A stretch of 64,000 bases of DNA from Parabacteroides chinchillae (GCF_900108035.1 NZ_FNVS01000010.1:1-64000); one strand, 5' to 3'; shown: positions 35,573 through 45,265, counted from the stretch's first letter. The notes: generated from the letters alone by a model not told the origin. A program made the numbers and translations.

Positions 35573-38125
35573 TCAGAATGTTAAATGCATACTGAACCGG
35601 ACGCCACGTGTTTGAATGCCGGGATGATCTTTATAATTCAGACGCCAGACATAATCCAGGCGCAAAAATTTAAAAATATTCTCCACCCCTACTCCTACTT
35701 CCATATAAGGAGCCTTACCCATCGCATAAGAACCAGCCGGGAATAAATAAAGCCCTTCACCTCCATTTGCCGGATTATTCTTTTCAGTCAGGTTACCATA
35801 TAATCCGCGAAACGAAAATACTTCACGCCACTTCAATTTTTTTATCAAAGGCAAACGGTTTAACAGAGCCCCGTTCATGAAGTAAGTCACATCCCATGAT
35901 GCATATTCATCATTCAAAAACTCCATCGCATTCATACAAGTGTACGATTCGGGTTGTACCGTATACGAAAGGTTGGCATTCGGAATTATCAACAAAGGGT
36001 AAGGAACCTTATTCCAGACTTTACCGGCCTTACAAATAATGTCCGTATATCCGAATGCAGAGAACCAGAAACGTTTTTGAATTCCCACATCCGTACGGTT
36101 ATAAGTATATGAAGATCCCAAAGCACCTTTAAGTGCTGTTATATGATTTACAGTAAACACCGGAGCATCCAACGTTATAGGATAACGATAATTCCGGGTT
36201 TGATAAAACTTTTCGTTCGGTGCAAATCTGAACTTAAACTCTAATTCTGTCATAGAATACGACTTCACCGGCGAAATCTCCTGATTTGCCCCAATACGAT
36301 CAAACACGGCATACTCCGTAGCATATTCTTTCCTGTTTCTTAACACTGCACCATATGCCAAACCGTTGTAATGTTCACGATAATAAGTCAGTTCCGCCTT
36401 ACGCAAATACGTAGCGCGGGTATCTTTCTGACGCTTCCATGCCAAAAAGATATTATCCTGATTCGTGTACATATACTGCTGCCCCAACTGATTGATATCA
36501 TAACTATACTCAGCTCGTATGGAATGTACCGGAAATTCCTTTCGATATTCTTTCTTATCAATAAAAGAATATTCTGCAATGGCATCATATTTGATTTTTT
36601 CATCCTTTGTTCCGTAAGCCACGTAACCATCAAGGAAAAGCCTTTTGCTAAAAGCTGTAGTAGTTGTTCCTCCCACACGAAAACGTGCTCCTTCAATTGC
36701 ATTACCACTGATAGTAGTATTCATAGGTCCGAACTCGAACTTGCTCTTCAGGGGATCTTTATTTGTTGCAATATACCCCGATACCAATATGGAAACAACC
36801 TTCTCCGTTATATAGAAAATAGGGACGGAACGTAATTTAGCCATTAAAGCTTCCACCGTATTTTGTTTGCGACGACCAGCCTCCAACGGCCTGTTATTAT
36901 CCCAAAAATCCTCTGGTTGGCTGAATGCTTCTTTCACTGTAATAACAGGAGCACTTTGTTGAAAAACAGATTGATCTTCCGGAGGGGCAAAAGACTGATT
37001 AGAATATATATTGAGCCTGCGGGCATACATACCTTTTGACTTTTGGGACAATTTGAAATCTACATTTATATCATCTTTCGTGATAATGCGGGTACCATCC
37101 TCCGCCCTTTCAAAAGTTTGTTCGATAGTCATACCACCGACAAAGTTCAGATTTATATCTTTCGGTACATTCAGCTTCACCCTCTTGACAAAATAGGTGG
37201 AATCAAGAGTAATATACAAATGTCCCGTAAAACCGAACGTTTCCGAAGTAAAAGGGACAAAACCCAGATCAACACATTTACGATTGTCTATTTCCAACGT
37301 ATCGAGCAGATAATACTTATAAAAATTAGGCCCCATTGTAGACAACGGGCTTACAAAACGATTCAAAAATAAAGGGATATCATTCTGAAAAATATTTACT
37401 TCACGAAAAACCTCATCCAAAAACTGTTGAATACCGTCACGTGAAAATATTTCATCAACACCCGCAGATTTTGAACCTTTAATCAACCGCTTCTCACTTT
37501 TCGGATCTTTCCTGAAATAAACCGTTGACACTTTTTCTTTTTCCGAAACCGGCAAAATTGTCGTTCCAATGTCTAATGTATCGATATAATCTACCAGGAA
37601 ATCAAATTTACGGACTTTGCCATCCTGCCTTTTGGGTTTGGGCTGGAAGTCGTTCATGGCAAATACCATCTTTTCGTATTGGTCATACTGGAAATAATCA
37701 TGATTACGGGGATCATTGCTTTCGCGCCTTTCTATCGCATTTTTGACGAAAGTAACAGCAGGGTTTTCTTTCTTGCTATACTTTTCTTTCTTAGGCTTTA
37801 TTACAACCTCGGAAAGCGCAATAGAAACAGGGACTAATTGTACTTTAAACGTATTTGTTTTTCCCGGAATTACTTTTAATGTCTTTTCCGCATAACCCAA
37901 ATATGAAACCTGAAGATTCCGGGGTTTGGATGACGTAGAAAATGAAAACTGTCCATCCAGATTCGTCGTTGTCCCAATAGTAGTACCTTCAAGCAATACC
38001 GAAACATACGGTAAAGCCTCCCCCGTAATAGAATCGGTAACAACTCCTCTTATTACAGTGTTTTGCCCATTAGCCGTCCAGGCAATCAGCATAAAAAATA
38101 TCCAACAAATAAACCTTTTCACCAT
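35573..38125 (-). CDS. DUF5686 outer-membrane protein with carboxypeptidase-like regulatory domain
   Basis: The ATG at 38125 (MVKRFICW) gives 850 residues; a TTG at 38134 is less likely. After a signal peptide comes a carboxypeptidase-D regulatory-like domain (GVVTDSITGEALPYVSVLLEGTTIGTTTNLDG), then the long DUF5686 region, likely a beta-barrel ending in a terminal phenylalanine (FSMHLTF). The role is unknown; these proteins are widespread in Bacteroidota outer membranes. A shorter relative lies at 59224-61398. Confidence 0.85.
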   Translation of the reverse strand: MVKRFICWIFFMLIAWTANGQNTVIRGVVTDSITGEALPYVSVLLEGTTIGTTTNLDGQFSFSTSSKPRNLQVSYLGYAEKTLKVIPGKTNTFKVQLVPVSIALSEVVIKPKKEKYSKKENPAVTFVKNAIERRESNDPRNHDYFQYDQYEKMVFAMNDFQPKPKRQDGKVRKFDFLVDYIDTLDIGTTILPVSEKEKVSTVYFRKDPKSEKRLIKGSKSAGVDEIFSRDGIQQFLDEVFREVNIFQNDIPLFLNRFVSPLSTMGPNFYKYYLLDTLEIDNRKCVDLGFVPFTSETFGFTGHLYITLDSTYFVKRVKLNVPKDINLNFVGGMTIEQTFERAEDGTRIITKDDINVDFKLSQKSKGMYARRLNIYSNQSFAPPEDQSVFQQSAPVITVKEAFSQPEDFWDNNRPLEAGRRKQNTVEALMAKLRSVPIFYITEKVVSILVSGYIATNKDPLKSKFEFGPMNTTISGNAIEGARFRVGGTTTTAFSKRLFLDGYVAYGTKDEKIKYDAIAEYSFIDKKEYRKEFPVHSIRAEYSYDINQLGQQYMYTNQDNIFLAWKRQKDTRATYLRKAELTYYREHYNGLAYGAVLRNRKEYATEYAVFDRIGANQEISPVKSYSMTELEFKFRFAPNEKFYQTRNYRYPITLDAPVFTVNHITALKGALGSSYTYNRTDVGIQKRFWFSAFGYTDIICKAGKVWNKVPYPLLIIPNANLSYTVQPESYTCMNAMEFLNDEYASWDVTYFMNGALLNRLPLIKKLKWREVFSFRGLYGNLTEKNNPANGGEGLYLFPAGSYAMGKAPYMEVGVGVENIFKFLRLDYVWRLNYKDHPGIQTRGVRFSMHLTF

Positions 38126-38155
38126 CACAACCAATATACCACATTAAAAACTCCG

Positions 38156-38184
38156 CAAAAGTATAACACCTTTCGGAATCCAAA
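38156..38184 (-). promoter_or_regulatory. Promoter of the long DUF5686 gene
   Basis: The minus strand has a perfect -7 box TACTTTTG (38156-38163) and TTTG (38181-38184) with 17 bases between, about 31 bases before the ATG. Confidence 0.45.
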
Positions 38185-38238
38185 ATGTTCCAAATTACGT
38201 AGATAATATTCCAATTAGCTACAAACAAGTCTAAAACC

Positions 38239-41076
38239 TTAAGAACGGCTTATTTGCAATCCTTTATCCGATAAATTCATTTCCACAAACCGGGCATTCG
38301 GATTCTGAGGGGAAGCTGTTAATATTTTACGAATCTGAAAAGCAGCTTCCGGGCTCTTTGCTACCATATATAAATAGCCTCCTCCCCCTGCACCCGGCAA
38401 CTTATACCCCCACGTAAAGTCTTTAATCCGGTTAATAATCTGCTCCACAGCCTGAGGATTAGTTCCTGAATCTAATGCTTTATTTTGTTCCCAGGTTTTA
38501 CCCACTAATGTTCCATAAGTTTCAAAATCGCCACACTGTATTGCCTCATACATATCAAGAGCATGTTCCTTCATCTCCGAAAGCAAAGTCAGATGTGAAT
38601 TGCTATTCAGGAACATTCCCCTTACAATTTCGGCTAATATATCCTTCGCCGTACGAGTTATACCTGTATAATACAACAAATGGCAGGCTTGATATTCAGG
38701 ATCGGTAAACAAATATTCCGGCAACCACCTAACCAGAGGAGCCTGACTAAATCCTTCGCCGGTCTGGAGTATTTTTAGGCCATGAAGTATGCCTCCATAC
38801 TGATCTTGCCATCCGCCGCCGGTAGTCAATAACTGTTCCAGAATAAGTGTACGGTTGCCTATTTCATTTTTATCCCAGGCCAAGCCACAAAAGTCGGATA
38901 TTGCCCCCAATACCGTAGCTGCAAGAATAGAACTGGTTCCTAAACCCGAACCGGCAGGAATAGCCGCCAATAATGTAACTTCCAAGCCACAACCAAAGTT
39001 TTTCAATTGTTCTTCTAGCGAAGAATAATTTTCCAAGGCAAATTCAGGTACGAATCCAGCCAAAGCCAAAGCTGCTTTAGGTATGGAAAATGGAGAACCT
39101 ACCTTATTATAGTTTCTGAGTTCATCCCAGGAAGTTATACATTCCATTGCCCCCAGGTCTATCGACCGTAAAATAATTTTATATTCATTCGATGGTTTTA
39201 TATAAACCTGTAAAGGAGGTTGGCCATTTAATTCGATCGCCACATTTACCACGTTACCACCCGAGTACATACAAAAAGGAGGCGTATCTGTCCAACCTCC
39301 GGCCAAGTCTATCCGCACAGGGCTTCTACCCCAAACAATCTGATCGCGATATACATTAAGATGAGGATATTGTTTATCATCCGCAATAGATCCAATCAAA
39401 CCATCACGTAATAAAGAAAAAGCATATTGTTGTTCGCTTGCAAAGTATTTTCCCTGCAATTGTAATACACGCGCTCTAAACATCCGATTGTGTATTCTTT
39501 TCATCAATGAAGCATCTTCCGGAAGTTGTTCCGGAAGATCTATATTGTTATTTACGAACTCCGCTGCGGCATCTGCCAGATCTAATTGATAAAAAACACT
39601 TTTCTCATGATTAGCCGCAAGCATTGGCCAATCTTTTTTTCTGAAAAATTCGCGTTGCTCTACCAAACGAAGCAAATTTGCTTTATCGGATAACTCATTG
39701 GCCGACATTTTTAGTGCAGACTTCCAAAGTTCTTTTCCCTCTGCCAATTCAGGTTCAGATATCATCCATCTCAAAAGAATACCTAAATCATCGACCGATT
39801 TACATATAGGAAATATACGGGCATTCTGAATATCATTACAAACAGGCAATTGTATTGCACGTTTCAAAGCCCATTCAATGACAGATTGCCCCATAAACGA
39901 AGTAGTACTATCTAGTAAACCGCCTTTGAACGCATCATTAAAGCCATAAGGACGGGCAACAAAATCTTTATCATTTACAGGAACCACATCCACACATGCA
40001 CTCTCCGGCAGATTTAATGCCCAATTGTTTACAGGCACACCCGTAATTATGTGTTTACTATTCAACGTCCAATATTGACCTATACAACTATTTTCCACCC
40101 ATAATTCAGAATTACCAACCGTCAATTTCTGATGAATTTCTGCATTCTGAACAAACATAGCTGGATGCGGTTTCACTTTACGTTGCATAATAGCCCGTTG
40201 GTCACGTACCAAGTTCTGCACAGCCAAAGTAGAAGAAATCAATTCACGGCTGGTTCCATAATGATAAAACTCACCTCCGGGTAAAGGCAATATGGCAACT
40301 CTCAATTTATTCAGTCCGGAATCTTTTATTTTAGGATTTTCACCAAGAGCTAAACCAAATTCAGAATAAAGATCATAGGTTTTCATCATGCCGTCACTCT
40401 GCTCATAAGAACGTTCCATCAGCAATTCAACAGCACGGTCGCTTAACAGCCAAATACCAATATCCATCAAAAACAGATGCGTTGCAGCCAACCTTCCTAA
40501 TTCTTCCAAAGAAGGTTTTTGCAACATAAAGTCCAATTCATCCGGGGATTTCCGGCTGGACACAAAAACACCATGGTTTGTCGCTAATGCAGGTTCAACC
40601 CATAATCCGTAACAAACTACGTCTGCATCAGGTATTTCCTGTAAAGGCTGACTATTCCGGATATAAACATCACCGCTTGCTATTAATGTATGCAAAGACT
40701 CCGGAGCCTTTTGCATAATTTTCTCATATAAAGGCAATTGCAACGACAGCAAATTTTGAGATAATTTTTGCCCCCGTGCCCAACGAAAAACAGGAATCGG
40801 AGTTAACACTTTTCCCGATGGAGCATAACCGGGTAAACGCCGGCTTTGTCCTCCGGCATGAAGTAATATTCTTTTATCTGCAGATAACCATTCGGAAAAA
40901 GGCATCTCCTTTGCTTCGCTTTTATGGCACGACTCTAATAACCAAGTTGTTCCTCCCCCTGAACCTAAACGTGCACCGACAGGATCGGAAGTGCAAAACC
41001 ATTCATTCGCATCAACTTTTTCTATTTTATGAAAGCAATCCACCAAATTAGGAGGCAAGGATAATAATTTTTTCAT
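38239..41076 (-). CDS. fkp: Bifunctional L-fucokinase / GDP-L-fucose pyrophosphorylase
   Basis: Fkp salvages host fucose to GDP-L-fucose for capsule and glycoprotein fucosylation. The 945-residue protein has an N-terminal pyrophosphorylase domain (ARLGSGGGTTWLL, LLHAGGQSRRLPGYAPSGKVLTP) and a C-terminal GHMP kinase domain (SPVRIDLAGGWTDTPPFC, AAIPAGSGLGTSSILAATVLG, LPGAGGGGYLYMV). Length matches the Bacteroides enzyme. It is a single leftward gene divergent from the Mpi-type invertase gene. A dyad GGTCTA/TAGACC (41117-41133) lies at its expected transcription start. Confidence 0.96.
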   Translation of the reverse strand: MKKLLSLPPNLVDCFHKIEKVDANEWFCTSDPVGARLGSGGGTTWLLESCHKSEAKEMPFSEWLSADKRILLHAGGQSRRLPGYAPSGKVLTPIPVFRWARGQKLSQNLLSLQLPLYEKIMQKAPESLHTLIASGDVYIRNSQPLQEIPDADVVCYGLWVEPALATNHGVFVSSRKSPDELDFMLQKPSLEELGRLAATHLFLMDIGIWLLSDRAVELLMERSYEQSDGMMKTYDLYSEFGLALGENPKIKDSGLNKLRVAILPLPGGEFYHYGTSRELISSTLAVQNLVRDQRAIMQRKVKPHPAMFVQNAEIHQKLTVGNSELWVENSCIGQYWTLNSKHIITGVPVNNWALNLPESACVDVVPVNDKDFVARPYGFNDAFKGGLLDSTTSFMGQSVIEWALKRAIQLPVCNDIQNARIFPICKSVDDLGILLRWMISEPELAEGKELWKSALKMSANELSDKANLLRLVEQREFFRKKDWPMLAANHEKSVFYQLDLADAAAEFVNNNIDLPEQLPEDASLMKRIHNRMFRARVLQLQGKYFASEQQYAFSLLRDGLIGSIADDKQYPHLNVYRDQIVWGRSPVRIDLAGGWTDTPPFCMYSGGNVVNVAIELNGQPPLQVYIKPSNEYKIILRSIDLGAMECITSWDELRNYNKVGSPFSIPKAALALAGFVPEFALENYSSLEEQLKNFGCGLEVTLLAAIPAGSGLGTSSILAATVLGAISDFCGLAWDKNEIGNRTLILEQLLTTGGGWQDQYGGILHGLKILQTGEGFSQAPLVRWLPEYLFTDPEYQACHLLYYTGITRTAKDILAEIVRGMFLNSNSHLTLLSEMKEHALDMYEAIQCGDFETYGTLVGKTWEQNKALDSGTNPQAVEQIINRIKDFTWGYKLPGAGGGGYLYMVAKSPEAAFQIRKILTASPQNPNARFVEMNLSDKGLQISRS

Positions 41077-41116
41077 GACGTTTTTATACTAAAAGAACTC
41101 ACTACACTAAGTAAAT

Positions 41117-41143
41117 GGTCTATAAATTAGACCTGTAAAGGTA
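41117..41143 (-). promoter_or_regulatory. Candidate fkp promoter with operator-like dyad
   Basis: TACCTTTA (minus strand, 41136-41143) is one base off the -7 consensus. Just downstream, GGTCTA (41117-41122) pairs with TAGACC (41128-41133) across five bases, covering the predicted start of the fkp transcript. Confidence 0.35.
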
Positions 41144-41268
41144 CAAGTTTTATTTAATTTTTTCATTCTCCATACGTATTCATTTAAATTATCATTTTAA
41201 GAAAGGCATTAAATACCCTGCAAAAATTTAGAGTCCGATAAAAAAAGTTTGTTTTTACTAATCGACTC

Positions 41269-41301
41269 TTTGGATTAATACATAAAACGTATCTTACTTT
41301 G
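41269..41301 (+). promoter_or_regulatory. Promoter of the Mpi-type invertase gene
   Basis: TTTG (41269-41272), 21 bases, then TTACTTTG (41294-41301), one base off TAnnTTTG, 23 bases before the ATG. Confidence 0.45.
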
Positions 41302-41323
41302 TATTTACTTAATATATAATAGT

Positions 41324-41932
41324 ATGGTATACGGTTATGTAAGAGTCAGTACAGACAAACAAAGCACTGACAATCAAAGATTTGAAATTGAAAAATTCAT
41401 CAAAGCTAGAAATATGCGTATTGATAGCTGGGTAGATGAAACAATCAGTGGGACGAAAGGTATATCCGAACGTCAATTGGGCAAATTGCTGAAGCAAATA
41501 CGCAAAGGCGATATTCTTATTACAACTGAACTTTCCCGCCTTGGGCGTAATCTGATGCAAGTTATGAGTTTTTTGCATCAATGTATGGAAAGGGATATTA
41601 TTGTTTTTACAGTAAAAGAGGGATACGAACTCGGTAATAATATTAACAGTAAAATTTTAGCATTTGCATTTAGTTTAAGTGCTGAAATTGAACGCAACCT
41701 CATATCTCAACGAACCCGCGAAGCTTTGGCCAGAAAGAAGACAGAAGGTACTAAATTGGGGCGCCCGAAAGGTCTCAGTCTGGATCAATGTAAACTAGCA
41801 GGTAAAGAAGAAATAATCCTGAAATTTTTAAAGGAGAAAAAAACGAAGTTATATATCAGTAAAAAACTGGGTGTCAACAGACAGACTCTACGTGATTTTA
41901 TGAAAAATCATCTGGAATCGCCTCAGAAATAA
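41324..41932 (+). CDS. mpi: Mpi-type serine site-specific DNA invertase
   Basis: This 202-residue serine recombinase of the invertase/resolvase family has the nucleophile Ser9 in YVRVSTDKQ, the catalytic arginines in TTELSRLGRN, the long dimer helix around AFAFSLSAEIERNLISQRTREAL, and a C-terminal helix-turn-helix (LYISKKLGVNRQTLRDFMK). Bacteroides Mpi flips many capsule-locus promoters, so it acts in trans. No invertible segment with flanking inverted repeats was seen beside it. It diverges from fkp, which makes the precursor for fucosylated capsule. Being the true Mpi orthologue is probable, not proven. Confidence 0.85.
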   Translation: MVYGYVRVSTDKQSTDNQRFEIEKFIKARNMRIDSWVDETISGTKGISERQLGKLLKQIRKGDILITTELSRLGRNLMQVMSFLHQCMERDIIVFTVKEGYELGNNINSKILAFAFSLSAEIERNLISQRTREALARKKTEGTKLGRPKGLSLDQCKLAGKEEIILKFLKEKKTKLYISKKLGVNRQTLRDFMKNHLESPQK

Positions 41933-42182
41933 AACCAGAATGGAAATTAGAACTTTTAACAACTTAGCAATTTTTTAACTTGTGTTAAATTAAGCAAGTT
42001 CCTCCATCCTTTTCTGCATTTATTTGTTTATTCGTATTAACTTGCAGAATTATATAAAGAAAATATGTTTGAAATATTTAAAAAGATACTTTTTCCTCTG
42101 TTTTTTACTATAGACAAAGATAGGATTATTTACACATATTTCGATTTGTATACTTTAGTTTAATCTCTTAATACAATTCTAA
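41933..42182. other. Intergenic stretch between mpi and ndk
   Basis: AT-rich. AACTTG and CAAGTT (about 41978-42000) could form a weak stem ending mpi. A 32-codon frame at about 42065 has no supporting signal. No clear ndk promoter matching the full consensus was found. Confidence 0.4.
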
Positions 42183-42644
42183 ATGGAAAAAACACTCGTA
42201 ATTTTAAAACCATGCACTGTTCAGCGCGGTTTGATCGGTGAAATTGTTTCTCGTTTTGAGAAAAAGGGGCTTCGTCTGGCAGGTATGAAAATGACCTGGT
42301 TGACTGACGAAATTTTAAGCGAACATTATGCACATCTGAAAGAAAAACCTTTCTTTCAGAGAATTAAAGATGCAATGAGCGTATGTCCTGTAATTGTATG
42401 TTGTTGGGAAGGTGTTGGCGCTATACAGGTTGTACGCACTTTAGCCGGTGCTACAAACGGAAGGAATGCAGCTCCCGGAACTATCCGGGGAGATTATAGC
42501 ATGAGTGTACAAGAAAATATTGTACATGCATCCGATTCGCCGGAAACAGCAGCTATGGAATTAAAAAGATTTTTCAATGATACAGAAATCTACGATTATA
42601 AGTTAAACAATCTGTTGAGTCTGTATGCCAATGATGAATTTTAA
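42183..42644 (+). CDS. ndk: Nucleoside diphosphate kinase
   Basis: Ndk moves the gamma-phosphate from ATP to other nucleoside diphosphates through a phospho-histidine. The 153-residue protein begins EKTLVILKP, has the TNGRNAAPGTIRGDY segment, and carries the active-site His115 in ENIVHASDS (the usual form is NVVHGSDS, a mild variant). It is a single gene ended by a strong terminator. Confidence 0.96.
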   Translation: MEKTLVILKPCTVQRGLIGEIVSRFEKKGLRLAGMKMTWLTDEILSEHYAHLKEKPFFQRIKDAMSVCPVIVCCWEGVGAIQVVRTLAGATNGRNAAPGTIRGDYSMSVQENIVHASDSPETAAMELKRFFNDTEIYDYKLNNLLSLYANDEF

Positions 42645-42648
42645 TCAT

Positions 42649-42698
42649 AAAATAGCCGGAATTGCAAGGTAAAAAACCTTTTCAATTCCGGCTATTTT
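42649..42698 (+). terminator. ndk terminator
   Basis: AAAATAGCCGGAATTG (42649-42664) pairs perfectly with CAATTCCGGCTATTTT (42683-42698), with a small nested AAGGT/ACCTT in the loop. Confidence 0.9.
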
Positions 42699-42893
42699 AT
42701 TTAGAAACTTACATCCTATCCTCTCGAACCGGATGAACAACCTAATTACTAATCTAAAAATCTAATACCATGAAAAACACACTACAACTTAATAACAAAA
42801 GCAGATTCAAAAAAGTTCCGGAAACGATCTCTTTTTCCATTTCATTCGAATGGAATAAAAGTTGACTTTATTGTATTTTTCCCCAATTGCGTC
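42699..42893. other. Intergenic stretch with an unsupported 31-codon frame
   Basis: The only ORF with a plausible leader is 42770-42865, beginning MKNTLQLNNKS and ending EWNKS. It has no recognisable domain or signal and is not called as a gene. TTCCATT and AATGGAA form a small dyad near its end. Confidence 0.35.
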
Positions 42894-42901
42894 TATATTT
42901 G
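42871..42901 (+). promoter_or_regulatory. Promoter of DUF4494-yggS
   Basis: TTG (42871-42873), 20 bases, then a perfect -7 box TATATTTG (42894-42901), 48 bases before the DUF4494 ATG. Confidence 0.6.
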
Positions 42902-42949
42902 TACTTTTATTATCAACAAGAGTACAGACAAAATTAAAATGTATTAGAT

Positions 42950-43459
42950 ATGCATAATTGGTTTGAATGCAAAGTATCTTACGAAAAGATACTTGAAAAC
43001 GGAATGCAGAAAAAGGTTACCGAACCTTACTTGGTAGACGCCCTGTCTTTCACAGAAGCAGAAGCTCGCATTATTGAAGAAATACGCCCTTTCATAACTG
43101 GCGAATTTACTGTAACAGACATTAAACGGGCTCGCCTTTCCGAACTATTCTTCAATGAAAATGGAGATCGTTTTTACAAAATAAAAGTCTATTTTATCAC
43201 ATTGGATGAAAAAAGCGGAGCAGAAAAGAAAACTGCCGCACAAATGCTTGCACAAGCTTGTACACTAAAAGAAGCTATTGCCGTATTGGAAGACGGAATG
43301 AAAGGAACTATGGCCGATTATACAATTGCCTCTGTTACTGAAACCCAATTAATGGACGTATTCCCGTTTGATGCAAACAGCATCCCTTCTGCTCCAAAAA
43401 CGGGAGAAGAACTGATAGCCGAACAAAAGAAGCAGGCAGAAGAAAAGCAACAAATATGA
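42950..43459 (+). CDS. DUF4494 domain protein
   Basis: The 169-residue cytoplasmic protein begins MHNWFECKVSYEKI and matches the Bacteroidota-specific DUF4494 family by its opening, its EAEARIIEEIRPFITGEFTVTDIKRA segment and its length. The function is not known. The C-terminus is a charged tail (EQKKQAEEKQQI). The stop overlaps the next start by 4 bases (ATGA at 43456), so it is translationally coupled to the YggS-type gene, hinting at a shared physiological context. Confidence 0.82.
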   Translation: MHNWFECKVSYEKILENGMQKKVTEPYLVDALSFTEAEARIIEEIRPFITGEFTVTDIKRARLSELFFNENGDRFYKIKVYFITLDEKSGAEKKTAAQMLAQACTLKEAIAVLEDGMKGTMADYTIASVTETQLMDVFPFDANSIPSAPKTGEELIAEQKKQAEEKQQI

Positions 43460-44124
43460 GTATCACCCAGAATTTAGTACGACTGAAAGCTTCATTACCG
43501 GAAGGCATAAAGCTTGTTGCAGTATCAAAGTTTCATCCGGCAGAAGCTATACAGGAAGCGTATAATGCCGGACAACGCGTGTTTGGAGAAAGTAGAGCAC
43601 AGGAATTGACTGCCAAACAGAAAGTACTGCCAGGAGATATTGAATGGCATTTTATCGGACCATTACAAAGTAATAAAGTAAAAGACATTGCTCCGTTTAT
43701 TTATATGATCCACAGTATAGATTCTTTAAAGCTATTACAGGAAGTAAATAAACAGGCTGCAAAACAAAACCGGATCGTCCGCGTATTATTGGAAATACAT
43801 GTTGCAGAAGAAGAAACAAAACATGGTTATACACCGGAAGAATGCAAAGAACTACTGGAAAGCAAAGCCCCTTTTGAATTGAAAAACATTTGTATATGCG
43901 GAATCATGGGAATGGCAACAAACACGGACGATACAGAACAAGTCCGTAAAGAGTTCCACTTGTTACACAATTTGTTTTTGGAAATCAAAGAGGCATACTT
44001 CAAAAATAACGAATATTTTACAGAGTTATCTATGGGTATGAGCCATGATTACCCAACTGCCATTCAAGAAGGTTGTACAATTATTCGTGTGGGAACCAGC
44101 ATCTTCGGCGAACGTGAGTATTAG
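43456..44124 (+). CDS. YggS/PLPBP family pyridoxal phosphate homeostasis protein
   Basis: The 222-residue protein is a PLP-binding TIM-barrel protein without known catalysis that keeps free PLP and amino-acid pools balanced. Lys25 in LVAVSKFHP is the PLP lysine. Further motifs are FGESRAQEL, WHFIGPLQSNK, HSIDSLK and the C-terminal LSMGMSHDYPTAIQEGCTIIRVGTSIFG. It overlaps the upstream DUF4494 gene by 4 bases. Confidence 0.94.
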   Translation: MSITQNLVRLKASLPEGIKLVAVSKFHPAEAIQEAYNAGQRVFGESRAQELTAKQKVLPGDIEWHFIGPLQSNKVKDIAPFIYMIHSIDSLKLLQEVNKQAAKQNRIVRVLLEIHVAEEETKHGYTPEECKELLESKAPFELKNICICGIMGMATNTDDTEQVRKEFHLLHNLFLEIKEAYFKNNEYFTELSMGMSHDYPTAIQEGCTIIRVGTSIFGEREY

Positions 44125-44175
44125 TCTTTTAACCATTTTAAATAACGGAGATAAAGGCTTGACAAAATAAATATC

Positions 44176-44183
44176 TATATTTG
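44176..44183 (+). promoter_or_regulatory. -7 box of the dihydroorotate dehydrogenase-like gene
   Basis: TATATTTG is a perfect -7 box, 26 bases before the ATG at 44209, in an 84-base gap. Confidence 0.45.
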
Positions 44184-44208
44184 TAAAGTTAAACGAAATT
44201 AAATCGAC

Positions 44209-45186
44209 ATGATTGACATTAAAACCCAATATGCGGGACTTACACTTCGTAATCCGCTTATTGTTGGCAGTTCTGGGTTAACCAATAAAGCAGAACGCAA
44301 CAAGGAATTTGAAAAAGCCGGTGCTGGTGCTATTGTATTGAAGTCTCTTTTCGAAGAACAAATTGAAATGCAAAGCGAAATACTTATGCAAGATTCCGAT
44401 TACCCAGAAGCTGCTGACTACATTCGAGGTTATGTAAAAGCCAACCAGGTAAACGATTATATTGAACTTATCAAAAAATCAAAGGAACTTTGTACAATAC
44501 CTATTATAGCAAGTATCAATTGCTATAAAGCCGATGCTTGGATTGATTTTGCCAAACAAATAGAACTGGCCGGCGCCGATGCCCTGGAATTAAATGTATT
44601 TTTCCTTGAAACTGAAATAGGGCAAGACTTTAATGAAATACGGGATCTTTACGTAAATATTATCCGTAAAGTTAAAGAGACAGTATCGATTCCGGTCATC
44701 TTAAAAATAGGAAAAAATTTCAGTAATATTCCGGATTTAGTTAATACGTTAAAGGTAAACGGAGCCGATGGAGTTGTCTTATTCAACCGGTTCTATCAAC
44801 CGGATATTGATATTAATAACATGCAGTTAGTTTCGGGTAACGTATTTAGCAGCCACTCGGATCTGAGTGATACAATTCGATGGACAGCTATTATATCCGG
44901 AAAAATTCCGGGGATCAGCATTGCGTCATCAACAGGAATTCATGATTGGGAAGACGTTATCAAATGTCTTTTGGCTGGAGCATCTGCAGTACAAATGTGC
45001 AGTGCAGTTTACACACATGGATCGGAAATTATTTCGCAAGTACTTACCTGCATAGAAGAATGGATGCATCAGACACATTACCATTCGATTTCTCAATTTT
45101 GCGGAAAGCTGAATTATGCAAACATCTCCAATCCTGCAGTATATGAACGTTCACAATTTATGAAATATTTTTCTAACAGAGACTAG
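44209..45186 (+). CDS. Dihydroorotate dehydrogenase-like FMN protein
   Basis: The 325-residue TIM-barrel protein belongs to the dihydroorotate dehydrogenase-like group common in Bacteroidota. The FMN-binding opening is LTLRNPLIVGSSGLTNKAER; later segments are IIASINCYKADAWIDFAKQIELAGADALELNVF, VILKIGKNFSNI and SIASSTGIHDWEDVIKCLLAGASAVQMCSA. It is not a clear class 1 or 2 PyrD, so its substrate is uncertain; a distinct PyrD likely exists elsewhere. It is a single gene closed by a long perfect stem. Confidence 0.85.
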   Translation: MIDIKTQYAGLTLRNPLIVGSSGLTNKAERNKEFEKAGAGAIVLKSLFEEQIEMQSEILMQDSDYPEAADYIRGYVKANQVNDYIELIKKSKELCTIPIIASINCYKADAWIDFAKQIELAGADALELNVFFLETEIGQDFNEIRDLYVNIIRKVKETVSIPVILKIGKNFSNIPDLVNTLKVNGADGVVLFNRFYQPDIDINNMQLVSGNVFSSHSDLSDTIRWTAIISGKIPGISIASSTGIHDWEDVIKCLLAGASAVQMCSAVYTHGSEIISQVLTCIEEWMHQTHYHSISQFCGKLNYANISNPAVYERSQFMKYFSNRD

Positions 45187-45201
45187 CAAATATCTCACAA
45201 C

Positions 45202-45265
45202 AACAAAAGGAACCCGTCTGAAAAGTAAAATGCAAATATTACTTTTCAGACGGGTTCCTTTTGTT
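45202..45265. terminator. 27-bp perfect-stem terminator
   Basis: Positions 45202-45228 pair exactly with 45239-45265 (inner ends AAAAGTAA and TTACTTTT) around a 10-base loop. It ends the dihydroorotate dehydrogenase-like gene; the outer AT-rich ends make it usable in both directions. Confidence 0.9.

Noticed and set aside
41077-41323. Gap next to mpi examined for an invertible promoter
   Set aside because: No pair of inverted repeats flanking a promoter was found; only a short dyad at the fkp start.
42065-42163. A 32-codon frame between mpi and ndk
   Set aside because: AT-rich chance frame without promoter at the right distance or recognisable signal.
42770-42865. A 31-codon frame before the DUF4494 gene, with a leader that looks like a typical gene start
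   Set aside because: No recognisable family or localisation signal; kept only as a remark on the intergenic stretch.
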